A DNA stretch of 64,000 nt from Streptomyces cylindrosporus (GTDB lineage: Bacteria > Actinomycetota > Actinomycetes > Streptomycetales > Streptomycetaceae). Location: NCBI RefSeq assembly GCF_022698165.1, contig NZ_JALDAY010000015.1, positions 124,001-188,000 on the forward strand, written 5' to 3'. Both the position numbers and the translations under genes were made by a program. How positions within the stretch are numbered: the stretch's first letter is position 1; each line of letters starts with the position of its first letter. The notes beneath the pieces are model-generated. The model saw only the letters and a program-made list of their open reading frames with translations, had not been told where the DNA came from and searched no databases. Below are positions 14,687-23,198 of the stretch, piece after piece.

Positions 14687-15412
14687 TCAGAAGGCTGCCT
14701 TGAAGATGAGCCCGGAAAGCACCCCGCCGATCAGCGGTCCGACCACCGGGATCCACGAGTAGCTCCAGTCCGAGGTCCCCTTGTTGGGGATCGGGAGCAG
14801 GGCGTGGACGATGCGGGGGCCCAGGTCCCGGGCCGGGTTGATGGCGTATCCCGTCGGCCCACCGAGCGACAGACCGATGCCGACCACCAGGAACGACACG
14901 ACGAGCACCGCCGTGCCGGACTCGCCGAGCCCCTTGGTCAGGCCGAAGGCGAGGATGGGGAGCACCAGGCCGATCGTTGCGATGATCTCGGTCATGAGGT
15001 TCGCCACCGGATTGCGGATCGCGGGCGCCGTGGAGAAGATCCCGAGCGTCGGCTGGGCGATCTCCTCCTCGGCGTTGGCCTGGAACTGAGCGTAGTAGAC
15101 CAGCCAGCACAGCACCGCCCCGAGCATCGCGCCCACCATCTGCCCGGCGATGTAGAGCGGAACCTTGTCCCACTTCCCCGTGTCGATGGCGATACCGACC
15201 GTCACCGCGGGGTTGAGCTGCCCGCCGGACAGCGGCGCGGCCGTGTAGGCCCCGGCCATCACGCCGAAACCCCAGCCGAACGCGATGACGACCCAGCCGG
15301 CGTTCTGCGCCTTCGAGTAGTTGAGTACGACCGCGGCGACCACACCGGCGCCGAAGAGGATCAGAATCGCGGTACCGATGACCTCACCGACGAATATGTC
15401 TCCGTTGCTCAT
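14687..15412 (-). CDS. glpF: Aquaglyceroporin (glycerol uptake facilitator)
   Basis: A 241-residue MIP-family channel with six hydrophobic segments and both half-helix motifs: NPAVT (first) and NPARDLGPR (second). The Asp after the second NPAR is the mark of glycerol-conducting members. The ATG at 15412 follows an AGGAG site. It is the first gene of the glpF-glpK operon. Confidence 0.94.
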   Translation of the reverse strand: MSNGDIFVGEVIGTAILILFGAGVVAAVVLNYSKAQNAGWVVIAFGWGFGVMAGAYTAAPLSGGQLNPAVTVGIAIDTGKWDKVPLYIAGQMVGAMLGAVLCWLVYYAQFQANAEEEIAQPTLGIFSTAPAIRNPVANLMTEIIATIGLVLPILAFGLTKGLGESGTAVLVVSFLVVGIGLSLGGPTGYAINPARDLGPRIVHALLPIPNKGTSDWSYSWIPVVGPLIGGVLSGLIFKAAF

Positions 15413-15778
15413 GGCGGCTCCTAGGCCCTGGCCCGGGGTGTTCGACCCCGGTCCTCCGTGCAGGGTGCGTTTCCCATGGCGACTTCAGCCGAAGGGCAGG
15501 GAAGTCCCGCGCCCCGCCCGGCGTCCGTGACGAGCGTGCCGTCGCAGCCGAATCGCCCGTGGGGGAGTGGGCCTGTTCTTCAGGCGGGGCCCGCGCGGCG
15601 TGTGCCTGGATACACCGTGTATGTACGGCGATGTCGACTGACACCGGAAGTGTTCCCCGGCGCCCAGGGAGCGTCAAGGTCGCGGACCGCAACGGTGACA
15701 GCAGGCGGGACGGCCCCCGCCCAGGAAGCAGGGCCGATGGGGGTACGACGATGAGCTCGTCCCGGGTTCTCCGGCGGT
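15413..15778. promoter_or_regulatory. glpF upstream region with leader hairpin and palindrome
   Basis: This 366-base region lies between leftward glpF and the end of the leftward diguanylate cyclase-like gene, and no gene is seen in it. It holds a perfect 7-bp hairpin just before the glpF ribosome site (CCGGGGT 15433-15439 with ACCCCGG 15445-15451) and a short perfect palindrome further up (15610-15622). The glpFK promoter must lie here, but I cannot fix its -10/-35. Confidence 0.45.
15610..15622. promoter_or_regulatory. Candidate operator ATACAC-C-GTGTAT
   Basis: A perfect 6-1-6 inverted repeat about 200 bases upstream of glpF in a less GC-rich patch. This is the kind of site an IclR/GylR-type regulator could use. 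The assignment is inference only. Confidence 0.3.
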
Positions 15779-17431
15779 TCAGCCGGCCTGGGCGGGGGCC
15801 GCGTGCACGCCCCGCAGGATCTCGTGCCCGGGCAGCCCTGCCCGGCCCAGCACCCAGCTGGCCCCCTGCAGGGCCTTGGCGGCCTTCTTCAGGGGCGCCA
15901 GACAGGCGGCGGCCTGCCGGTGGTCCGTCACGCTGCCCGGCGGGCACAGGACCGTCGCCAGGGACAGCGTGACCGGTAGCCCGCCCGCCGACCAGGGCGC
16001 GTCCAGCACCGAGACGGCCAGCGGATCCAGCCGCTCCGGATCGGCCAGCACGAGGAAGTCGTCCCCGCCGATGTGGCCCACGCGTGTGCTCCCCGACGCC
16101 GAGTGCTGCAGCGCCCGCCCGACGGACCTGATCAGCTCGTCGCCGGCGGCGAACCCGGCCCCGTCGTTGACCTGCTTGAAGTGGTCCACGTCCAGCCAGC
16201 TCAGGGCGAAGATCCGCCCGTCCGCGATGCGCCGGTCGACCTCCGCCGTGATCGCGTCCGAGCCGGGCAGCCGCGTCAGCGGATTGAGCCCGGCCGCCTC
16301 CTCGACCCGGCTCTCGGCCAGCGCCCGTACGAGGTCCGCGAGCCGTACGACGCCCACGCACCGCCCGTACCGGTCCACCACCGCCACGTCGTCCGAGGTG
16401 CGGTCGCTGCCGCCGACGGCCACCACGTCCAGGACCTCCCAGGCGGTGGCGTCGACGCCCACCGTCCGCGGCGGATCACCGAGCTTGGCGGCGGGCCGGT
16501 CGGCGTACAGGGCGTGCCCGTAGCGGCCGGACATCGACAGCAGGAAGCGCGAGCGGTGCACCGACCTGACCGGCGCCCCGTTCACGTCCACGAGCAGCAC
16601 CCCGGACACCTCGGGCGAGCCCGTCAGCAGGGCCCGGACCTGCGCCGCGGACGCGGTCACGGGCAGCAGGGCGGCCGGCCGCACGAACTCGCGCACCGAC
16701 GGCCCCGACTTCGGAATCGCCGCGGTAGCCGGGAAACGGGGCGGAATGTATACGTCCGCCGCGGGCAGCCGGGCCGGTGGCGCGAACAGCTCGCCCTGGG
16801 CCAGCTGGGCACCGGCCGCCACCGCGGCCGCGTACTGCAGCTCCGTCTCCACGCCCTCGACGGACAGCAGTGCCCCCAGCTGCTCGCACAGGGTCCGCAT
16901 CGCCCGCACCGCCGCCGGCCGCGCCAGCAGCGAGGCGTCGAGTTTCACCAGGTCGGGCGCCATATCGGTGAGCAGCCGCAGCGGTACGTCCCCGTCCCCG
17001 ATGCCGTCCGCGCTGATCCGGAAGCCCTGCGCCCGAAGCCCGCCCACAGCCTCCAGGAGCGCCTGCTGGGGCACGTGCGTGTACGGGGGCCCGACATCGA
17101 TCGTCACCTCCCAGGGCAGCCGTCCAGCCTCGCGCACGGCGTCGTGCAGCGGGGTGAGCCCGCCGAGGTCGGCGAGCGTGCCCGCGAACACGTTGATGTG
17201 CAGGGGCAGCAGCGTCTCCTTGCGCGCGGCCGCGCGGAGCGCCAACACCGCCAGCCTGCCGTCGAGTTCGGGATCCCGGCGGGCCTCGGCCAGGATGTCG
17301 CCGGCCTCCGGGCGGGCGAGTATCTCCAGCCCTGCCACCCCTCCGGTGGTCAGATTGACCACCGGCTGGAAGGCGAAGCGGAGAGTATCCGTCCAGGAGT
17401 GCACGGGAGCATGATGACCCCGCGGGCGCAC
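15779..17431 (-). CDS. EAL-CBS-GGDEF cyclic-di-GMP protein with degenerate EAL domain
   Basis: 550 residues. The N-terminal EAL-type domain (about 10-235) keeps EILAR at the EAL position, VKLD and EGVET, but the stretches that normally supply acidic metal ligands read TIDVGPP and SADGIGDG, so phosphodiesterase activity is doubtful. A paired-CBS-like middle (about 250-370) follows. The C-terminal GGDEF domain (about 375-535) has LSWLDVDHFKQVND and GGDDF, so cyclase activity is possible. GTG start at 17431. It may sense a ligand through the EAL or CBS part. It is a single leftward gene. Confidence 0.8.
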   Translation of the reverse strand: MRPRGHHAPVHSWTDTLRFAFQPVVNLTTGGVAGLEILARPEAGDILAEARRDPELDGRLAVLALRAAARKETLLPLHINVFAGTLADLGGLTPLHDAVREAGRLPWEVTIDVGPPYTHVPQQALLEAVGGLRAQGFRISADGIGDGDVPLRLLTDMAPDLVKLDASLLARPAAVRAMRTLCEQLGALLSVEGVETELQYAAAVAAGAQLAQGELFAPPARLPAADVYIPPRFPATAAIPKSGPSVREFVRPAALLPVTASAAQVRALLTGSPEVSGVLLVDVNGAPVRSVHRSRFLLSMSGRYGHALYADRPAAKLGDPPRTVGVDATAWEVLDVVAVGGSDRTSDDVAVVDRYGRCVGVVRLADLVRALAESRVEEAAGLNPLTRLPGSDAITAEVDRRIADGRIFALSWLDVDHFKQVNDGAGFAAGDELIRSVGRALQHSASGSTRVGHIGGDDFLVLADPERLDPLAVSVLDAPWSAGGLPVTLSLATVLCPPGSVTDHRQAAACLAPLKKAAKALQGASWVLGRAGLPGHEILRGVHAAPAQAG

Positions 17432-17623
17432 GCCCGGGCGCGGTTCATGAGACGTTCACGCAGGATTCCGGGGCGATCACACAGCGTACGAGAAAGGGCT
17501 TGCGCCGTGTCGCGACGCGGGGGTGCGCGCCGGGGCCGAGGGGCTGAGGCCCGGTCGCGCGCCACAGTGCCGCGCGCGTCCGCCCGAGCCCGTGCGTCCG
17601 CCCGATGCGAACGCCCCCGCCCC

Positions 17624-18814
17624 TCACCGCACCGCGATCACCGCCGACCCGTGCCCGAACAAGCCCTGGTTCGCCGTTATCCCCACGCGCGCTCCCGCCA
17701 CTTGCCGGCCACCCGCCTCCCCCCTCAACTGCCATGTCAGCTCACACACTTGGGCGATCGCCTGGGCCGGAACGGCCTCCCCGAAGGAGGCCAGCCCGCC
17801 GCTCGCGTTGACCGGTATTCGCCCACCGAGCGTCGTCGCGCCCTCCCGCAGCAGCTTGGCGCCCTCGCCCTCCCCGCACAGCCCCAGATCCTCGTACCAC
17901 TGCAACTCCAGCGCCGTGGACAGGTCGTAGACCTCCGCGAGGGAGAGATCCTCGGGCCCGATGCCGGCCTCCTCGTACGCCGCCCGCGCGATGGACGCCC
18001 GGAACGTCTCGTCGGCGGGCTCCACCGCCACCGCGGAGTCCGTCGCGATGTCCGGCAGATCGAGCACGGTGCTCGGATACCTCGGGGTCACCGTCGACAC
18101 GGCCCGGATCCGCACCGGCTCCACGACCCCGTGCCGCCGGGCGAACTCCATGCTGGAGAGCACCAGTGCCGCCCCGCCGTCCGACGTCGCGCAGATGTCG
18201 AGCAGCCGCAGCGGATCCGCGACCACGGCGGAGGCCGCGACCTCCTCGACCGTGACCCGCTTGCGGTAGCGGGCGTTGGGATTGAGCGCCCCCAGGGCCG
18301 AGTTCTTCACCTTGACCTGCGCGAAGTCCTCCGGGGTGTCCCCGTGCACGGCCATGCGGCGGCGGGCGTACAGCCCGAAATACGTCGGATTGGTCGCGCC
18401 CAGCACACGGAAGCGCAGCCAGTCCGGGTCGTCGGGGCGGTCCCCGCCGGCGGGCCGGAAGAACCCCTTGGGCGCGGCGTCGGCGCCCACCACCAGCACC
18501 ACGTCCGTGAGCCCCGAAAGTATCTGCGCCCGCGCCGTGTTGACCGCCTGCGCGCCGGACGCGCACGCCGCGTACACGCTCGCCACCCGGGCGCCCTGCC
18601 ACCCCAGCGCCTTCGCGAACGTCGCGCCGGCCACATAGCCCGGATAGCCGCCACGCACCGTGTCCGCGCCGACCACCGACCCGACCTCGCGCCACTCCAG
18701 TCCCGCGTCCGCGAGCGCGGCGCGCGCCGCCGCCACCCCGTACTCGACGAAGCCGCGCCCCCACTTGCCCCACGGGTGCATGCCCGCGCCGAGCACCGCC
18801 ACCTCACCCGTCAT
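17624..18814 (-). CDS. Thiolase / lipid-transfer-type acyl-CoA enzyme
   Basis: 396 residues of the SCP-x-type thiolase family (acetyl-CoA acetyltransferase-like). The nucleophile region reads YAACASGAQAV with Cys present, and the C-terminal half carries NASGGLASFGE and GITANQGLFGHG. In actinomycetes such thiolases pair with OB-fold DUF35 partners, often in sterol side-chain or fatty-acid breakdown, either as thiolases or as retro-aldolases. Its ATG overlaps the stop of the upstream DUF35 gene (ATGA), supporting a complex. The exact substrate is unknown. Confidence 0.85.
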   Translation of the reverse strand: MTGEVAVLGAGMHPWGKWGRGFVEYGVAAARAALADAGLEWREVGSVVGADTVRGGYPGYVAGATFAKALGWQGARVASVYAACASGAQAVNTARAQILSGLTDVVLVVGADAAPKGFFRPAGGDRPDDPDWLRFRVLGATNPTYFGLYARRRMAVHGDTPEDFAQVKVKNSALGALNPNARYRKRVTVEEVAASAVVADPLRLLDICATSDGGAALVLSSMEFARRHGVVEPVRIRAVSTVTPRYPSTVLDLPDIATDSAVAVEPADETFRASIARAAYEEAGIGPEDLSLAEVYDLSTALELQWYEDLGLCGEGEGAKLLREGATTLGGRIPVNASGGLASFGEAVPAQAIAQVCELTWQLRGEAGGRQVAGARVGITANQGLFGHGSAVIAVR

Positions 18815-19275
18815 GCCCCCACTCCCGTCGGCCTCCAGTGCCAGGTCGTCCAGGTCGTGTCCCCGTCCTCGTTCATCACACCGGGGACGACCTCCACCTC
18901 CATGCCCACCGCCAGCTCGGCGACGGTGATCCCGGGAGCCGCCTGCCCCAGCACCACCAGCCGCTCCGCCTCCAGCTCTACGGCGATCAACGCGTACGGC
19001 TCCCACGGAAGTTCCGGATTCGTCACATAGGGTGACGGCGGCCGGTACCGGCTGTCCGTGTACGACCAGACGCGCCCGCGCCGGGACAGCGGCACCTCCT
19101 CCAGATCCCCGCCGGGACACCCGGGATTGCGGCAGTGCATGTCCTCGCGGGGGAAGAAGACCGAGCTGCATGCCGCGCAGCGGGTGCCGAGGAGTCTGAA
19201 GTCGTCCCCCTCGCCGGTGAACCAGCCGTCGACCACAGGCGTGCGTGTGCGAGACACAACCCCTCCATGCCGCAT
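18811..19275 (-). CDS. OB-fold/zinc-ribbon (DUF35) partner of the thiolase
   Basis: About 154 residues with an N-terminal rubredoxin-like zinc ribbon (CAACSSVFFPREDMHCRNPGC: two Cys pairs) and a C-terminal OB-fold. DUF35 proteins form complexes with thiolase-like acyl-CoA enzymes, here the overlapping downstream gene. Start is uncertain: ATG at 19275, or GTG at 19257, which directly follows GGAGGGG and would give MSRTRTPVV. Confidence 0.82.
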   Translation of the reverse strand: MRHGGVVSRTRTPVVDGWFTGEGDDFRLLGTRCAACSSVFFPREDMHCRNPGCPGGDLEEVPLSRRGRVWSYTDSRYRPPSPYVTNPELPWEPYALIAVELEAERLVVLGQAAPGITVAELAVGMEVEVVPGVMNEDGDTTWTTWHWRPTGVGA

Positions 19276-19335
19276 CCTCTGACGGGACGTCAGAAAGTGT
19301 GTCACGGGCATGCGGAATTGGGCAGGGCAGGAGAC

Positions 19336-19971
19336 ATGACACGACTCACGAGTGCAGTACGCGGGCTGATCACCGCCCTCGCCGCCCTGCTGGCGGTGAC
19401 CGCGGCCTCGGCCACCGCCCGGGCGGACTCCGGACCCAAGGCGCCGGCGGACTTCGTGGCCCTGAGAACCGTGGACCCGACGATCATCCAGGAGATGCGC
19501 TACTTCACCCCGCACAACTTCGTCGGCGAGCGCATCGACGGCTACAAGCAGCCGATCTGCATCCTCACCCGCCCGGCCGCCGAAGCCCTCCACGAGGCCC
19601 AACTGAAGCTGCTGAGCGAGGGATACACCCTCAAGGTTTACGACTGCTACCGGCCGCAGCGTGCCGTGAACCACTTCGTCCGCTGGGCCGAGGATCTCGA
19701 CGACCAGGCGATGAAGAGCGAGTTCTACCCGAACGTCGACAAGACCCGGCTGTTCGAGGACGGCTACATCGCGGAGAAATCCGGCCACAGTCGAGGCTCG
19801 ACCATGGACCTGACCATCGTGAAACTCCCCGCCGCGCCGACCCGCCCGTACCACCCCGGAGAGCCGCTCGTGCCCTGCTACGCGCCCCAGGCGGAGCGCT
19901 TCCCGGACAACTCCGTCGACATGGGCACCGGCTTCGACTGCTTCGACCCCGGGATAACACCAATACACTGA
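19336..19971 (+). pseudogene. VanX-like D-Ala-D-Ala dipeptidase truncated by prophage
   Basis: A 211-residue reading frame with a Sec signal peptide (about 1-31, ending ARA-DS). It shows the VanX/peptidase M15D features R106 in YDCYRPQRA and zinc ligands H151 and D158 in SGHSRGSTMD, then MGTGFDCFDP (196-205). After P205 the frame reads GITPIH and stops. Family members continue for some 30-40 residues that include the EWWHF catalytic Glu and third zinc-binding His. Both are missing, so the product should be inactive. The break coincides with a drop in GC content and lies 36 bases before the integrase gene. The enzyme normally cleaves D-Ala-D-Ala dipeptide outside the membrane. Confidence 0.85.
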
Positions 19972-20006
19972 GCTAGTCCCTGGGCGGCTCCAGAAGGAGG
20001 AAGAGC
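19945..20006. other. attL of the prophage
   Basis: The host coding sequence ends around 19950 (after TTCGACCCC) and lower-GC phage-type sequence (GGGATAACACCAATACAC) begins, directly before a serine integrase gene. Serine integrase attP sites normally flank int. The exact 2-bp crossover cannot be seen without attR; it is likely within about 19943-19960. Confidence 0.65.
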
Positions 20007-21542
20007 GTGCTCCTGACCCCGCAACGGCCGTGCTTCTACGCGCGCCTGTCCTACGCACCGGACGGCACGCTGGAGAAGGTGGAACGGCAGCAGGAGGACG
20101 GCGAGGCCACCAGGGGGCGGCTGAACTGGCCCGAGTTCTGCTGCGTCTACATCGACAACTCCCGCTCGGCCTGGCAGCGCAACCGGAAGCGTCCCGACTG
20201 GGAGCGCATGCTCGTCACCTTCGACGCCACGGGGCAGACCTTCATCCCGAGCGACCCGAAGGCCAACCACCACCACGACGGCATCATGGTCTACCACGGC
20301 GACCGGCTCATCCGGCAGCCGTACGACCTGGAACTGCTGCTGCGCCTCGCGGATCAGAGACAGATCCCCCTCGCATCGGTCTCCGGTGTCAGGAACCTCG
20401 CGAGCGAGGACGACCGGTTCGTCCTGCGCATCGAGGCCGCGCAGGCCTGCCGTGAGTCCGCCAACTTGTCCCGTCGGCGCACTAACGGCTACAAGAAGGA
20501 CGTCGTCAGGCACGGCACGAGCCAGCAGGGCGGCAAGCGGCCGTACGGCTGGGGTGAGCCGACCGGCCGCTTCAAGACACGCAGGGACAAGGAGACCGGC
20601 GAGTCGTACGAGGTCGAGATCCTCGACTACGACAAGCCGGTCCCGGAGGAGACCAAGCACCTGGCGGAGGCCGCGGCGCGGCTGCTGGCCGGCGCTTCCA
20701 TGAACGGTGCCCTGCGGTACATGAACTCGGTGTCCACGACGACCGAAGGCAATCCCTGGGAATCCCGAGTCCTCTGGTCGGTGCTGACCTCGCCGCGGAT
20801 CTCCGGCCTCATCGAGGTCGATGGGGTGCTCTACGAGGCCGTCTGGGACGAGGTGATCCCCGAGGAGGACCGACAGGCACTCATCGCCCTGCGCGAGCAG
20901 CACCGCAAGGAGAACCCCAACCCGGGCCCCGCTCGGGTCCATCTTCTGCCGGGGGCACTCAAGTGCGGGAGGTGCGACGGGACGACGTGGCGCAGCAAGC
21001 CCATGGGCGGCAAGGGGCGGAACAAGAAGCCGGGCTACAACGCCTACCGCGTCTACCACTGCAAGCAGTGCAACGTCGCGCGCAACGTCGAGCACCTGGA
21101 CGCGTATGTCACAGGCCGCGTGCTTCGGCTGCTCAACTCGCCTCGTTTCCTCCGGGAGCTCCAGTCCGCCGGCACGGATGGCTCGCCGGACGTAGCCGCG
21201 AAGATTGCTGCGCTGGAGACCCGCAAGGCGCAGACGAAGCAACAGATCGAAGAGCTCGCTGACCATCCGGATGTCGACCCGGCCCTGGCACTGCTGTCCC
21301 TGGCCTCCTTCGACAAGAAGATCGGCGAACTGCGCAACCAGATGGCGCTCACGTCCCGGCAACGACTGCTGACCCGCATGGTCGGCATCAGCAAGGACGA
21401 CTGGGACGTCGAGCCCATCGACGTGCGGGCAGACACCGTCAGGTCCTTGTTCGAAGTGGTCGTCCTGCCAACACAGAAGCGGGGCCCTGGATTCGACCCC
21501 GCTTCCGTGAACATGCTCCGCAAGCCGCTACAGGCGGAGTAG
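20007..21542 (+). CDS. int: Large serine integrase
   Basis: 511 residues. N-terminal resolvase domain with FYARLS (nucleophile Ser15) and the RQQED element, then a recombinase domain (about 155-300), a zinc ribbon with CGRC and CKQC (about 315-350), and a coiled-coil segment (about 395-425) typical of phage integrases that control direction. It should recombine attP with an attB inside the dipeptidase gene. GTG start at 20007 with AAGGAGG six bases upstream. The 3' end overlaps the convergent membrane-protein gene by 15 bases. A recombination directionality factor is not recognised in the window. Confidence 0.95.
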   Translation: MLLTPQRPCFYARLSYAPDGTLEKVERQQEDGEATRGRLNWPEFCCVYIDNSRSAWQRNRKRPDWERMLVTFDATGQTFIPSDPKANHHHDGIMVYHGDRLIRQPYDLELLLRLADQRQIPLASVSGVRNLASEDDRFVLRIEAAQACRESANLSRRRTNGYKKDVVRHGTSQQGGKRPYGWGEPTGRFKTRRDKETGESYEVEILDYDKPVPEETKHLAEAAARLLAGASMNGALRYMNSVSTTTEGNPWESRVLWSVLTSPRISGLIEVDGVLYEAVWDEVIPEEDRQALIALREQHRKENPNPGPARVHLLPGALKCGRCDGTTWRSKPMGGKGRNKKPGYNAYRVYHCKQCNVARNVEHLDAYVTGRVLRLLNSPRFLRELQSAGTDGSPDVAAKIAALETRKAQTKQQIEELADHPDVDPALALLSLASFDKKIGELRNQMALTSRQRLLTRMVGISKDDWDVEPIDVRADTVRSLFEVVVLPTQKRGPGFDPASVNMLRKPLQAE

Positions 21543-22406
21543 GCAGGCCTCCACATCGAGCACCGGCGCGACGTCGGCGATCAGGCACAGCGCGCTGTTG
21601 GCCGTCTGCTCAGGCGGCGGGGATTCGGCCGGCGGAGCTACGGGCGGGCTTTCCGTCGGCGGCGTACTGCCGCCGGGGGTCACGGTGGGGCTTGATCCGC
21701 CTGAAGCCTCGCCCTGCCCCGGAGTGGATGCCGACTCGACGGGTGATGCGTCGCCCACAGGCACGAGCGAGCTGGTGTCCATCGGGCTCGGCAAGTTGGA
21801 CTGGCTCGGTGTGGCGCTCGCGCTCAGGCTCGGCTCTGGCCCTGATGCGGACGGCGACGGGGACCTGGTCGCCAGGCCGGGCTGTGGCGGCTGAATGGTC
21901 GGCGGCGGCCAGAACGTCGCCGACGGGGCCGCGGTTGGTGCGGAGGACCGCGCCCCGCCGTCGGCGTCGTCCGACCACGGCTGGACCGTGACCATGGTGA
22001 CGGTCGCCGCGGTGACGGCCGCCCCCGTGATGGCGCCGATGAACTGGCCGCGGTGGTACCGCAGCGCGTCGCGGCAAACGGTGCCGACCATGGCCACGGC
22101 GGCTGCCAGGCCGCCGATGTAGAGGCGCAGGTGCTTCTTCCGGCGTACGGGTTCGGTTTCCGACACAGCAGGCGCCGGCTCGGGGTTGCCGTTGACGACC
22201 GCCGCCTGCTCTGGTGGTTCTTCGTCCTCACTGTCAGTGAGTAGGTATCTCAGAAAAGTCACGTGGGCTCGCTGGGCGCGCATCTGCCTGTCGATCCCTG
22301 TGATCTGTCGCCTCAGCTCGGCCAGTTGGCCGAGGAGGCGCCGCAAGAACAGACCCCCAGTGATGATGATGACGCCGAGCGCACCCGCGACGATGACCGC
22401 GGTCAT
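21528..22406 (-). CDS. Membrane-anchored Pro/Ser/Thr-rich protein
   Basis: 292 residues. Hydrophobic N-terminal segment (about 2-20), a short helical region, two more hydrophobic stretches (about 98-117 and 125-142), then a long Pro/Ser/Thr/Glu-rich tail (about 150-275) ending near two Cys (ALCLIADVAPVLDVEACLL). ATG at 22406 after GGGGAG. It is leftward with the repressor-like gene, so it is probably made in the lysogen. It may be a surface or superinfection-exclusion protein; this is inference from position and topology only. Confidence 0.7.
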   Translation of the reverse strand: MTAVIVAGALGVIIITGGLFLRRLLGQLAELRRQITGIDRQMRAQRAHVTFLRYLLTDSEDEEPPEQAAVVNGNPEPAPAVSETEPVRRKKHLRLYIGGLAAAVAMVGTVCRDALRYHRGQFIGAITGAAVTAATVTMVTVQPWSDDADGGARSSAPTAAPSATFWPPPTIQPPQPGLATRSPSPSASGPEPSLSASATPSQSNLPSPMDTSSLVPVGDASPVESASTPGQGEASGGSSPTVTPGGSTPPTESPPVAPPAESPPPEQTANSALCLIADVAPVLDVEACLLRL

Positions 22407-22435
22407 GCCGCTCCCCTGTCTGTGTGCGCATCGGA

Positions 22436-22463
22436 CCTCGTACATGTCGGTGTATGTACGAGG
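22436..22463. promoter_or_regulatory. Perfect 10-bp inverted repeat upstream of the membrane-protein gene
   Basis: Arms CCTCGTACAT (22436-22445) and ATGTACGAGG (22454-22463) flank 8 bases, 30 bases upstream of the 22406 start codon in an AT-richer stretch. It could be an operator or an RNA hairpin between the repressor-like gene and the membrane gene. Confidence 0.5.
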
Positions 22464-22547
22464 AATGCATCGTGCGTCGCATGTGACAGGTGAACGTGCA
22501 TATATGCGCGGAACGTGACGTACTCGTTACAAAGCTTTGGCCTGAAG

Positions 22548-23042
22548 CTATCCGGTCCGTCGCGGCCGCCGTGCCGGCGGCGACTGCGTGCCCCGCCTCT
22601 TGGTGACGGCGTCGTAGTCGGTGGCCATCTGCCGCAGTACCTCTGCGCGATCCTCGGGGTCCACGTCTTCCAGGGCGGCGTCGATCATCCGGCGCACGTG
22701 CGCCGGCGCGGAGCGCAGCGCGTCCTCCGCCGCCCGGGTCTGCTGCGCTTCCTGGAGCTCCATCTCCCGCAGAATCGCGGCGGCTTCCTCGTGATGCTCT
22801 TGCAGTCGGTCGGCGGTCACTCCGACAGTGCGCGCCATCGCTGCCACGGTCGATGGCTTGCCGGACACCTGCTTGCGGTTCGCGCCGGTGCCCCGATAGC
22901 CGGCCTCGATCTGCCGCCAGCTGCTGCCGCTGAAGGTGAACGGCATACGTGCTGCCGCGGTTTCCGGGCTGATGCCCTGCGCTTCCCGGGCCAGGCGGAT
23001 GAGTGCTCCGTAGCCGGGCGGCCCTAGATCTCGTGTCGCCAT
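22548..23042 (-). CDS. HTH regulator, likely prophage repressor
   Basis: 164 residues with an XRE-like N-terminal helix-turn-helix (about 10-75, including IRLAREAQGISPETAAAR and SSWRQIEAGYRG) and a helical, Glu/Arg-rich C-terminal half. It is divergent from the Cro-like gene, the usual immunity-switch layout. ATG at 23042 after GGGGGAG. GTACTTTCTCG (23072-23082) lies 30 bases upstream and recurs at the 39.9-kb operator, suggesting shared control. Confidence 0.75.
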   Translation of the reverse strand: MATRDLGPPGYGALIRLAREAQGISPETAAARMPFTFSGSSWRQIEAGYRGTGANRKQVSGKPSTVAAMARTVGVTADRLQEHHEEAAAILREMELQEAQQTRAAEDALRSAPAHVRRMIDAALEDVDPEDRAEVLRQMATDYDAVTKRRGTQSPPARRPRRTG

Positions 23043-23070
23043 GCTGTCTCTTCTCCCCCTCGTAGGGACT

Positions 23071-23082
23071 CGTACTTTCTCG
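23071..23082. promoter_or_regulatory. Repressor-gene upstream box CGTACTTTCTCG
   Basis: The 11-mer GTACTTTCTCG found here (23072-23082) also occurs at 39911-39921 and inverted at 39878-39888. It may be a second operator type, or an autoregulation site of the divergent switch. Confidence 0.5.
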
Positions 23083-23159
23083 AAATTTATTGAAGATCAG
23101 CAGGTAGCGCGAGTGCGTGCACGACTCCTTCACAAGCGGCAGGAGTATTCAGGACTTGT

Positions 23160-23191
23160 CACTTGTGGAAACTAGTGGTGAGTCGTACAGT
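23160..23191 (+). promoter_or_regulatory. Early rightward promoter with operator over the -35
   Basis: TTGTGG (23163-23168), 17 bases, TACAGT (23186-23191). The -35 lies inside CACTTGTGGAAACTAGT (23160-23176), an imperfect palindrome that recurs with one change at 39896-39912. The -10 ends 7 bases before the ATG at 23199, so the transcript is probably leaderless. Confidence 0.7.
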
Positions 23192-23198
23192 CGGACGC

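Noticed and set aside
16073..19030. 985-codon rightward open frame opposite the cyclase-like and thiolase genes
   Set aside because: Arg/His/Gly/Pro-rich shadow spanning three real leftward genes.
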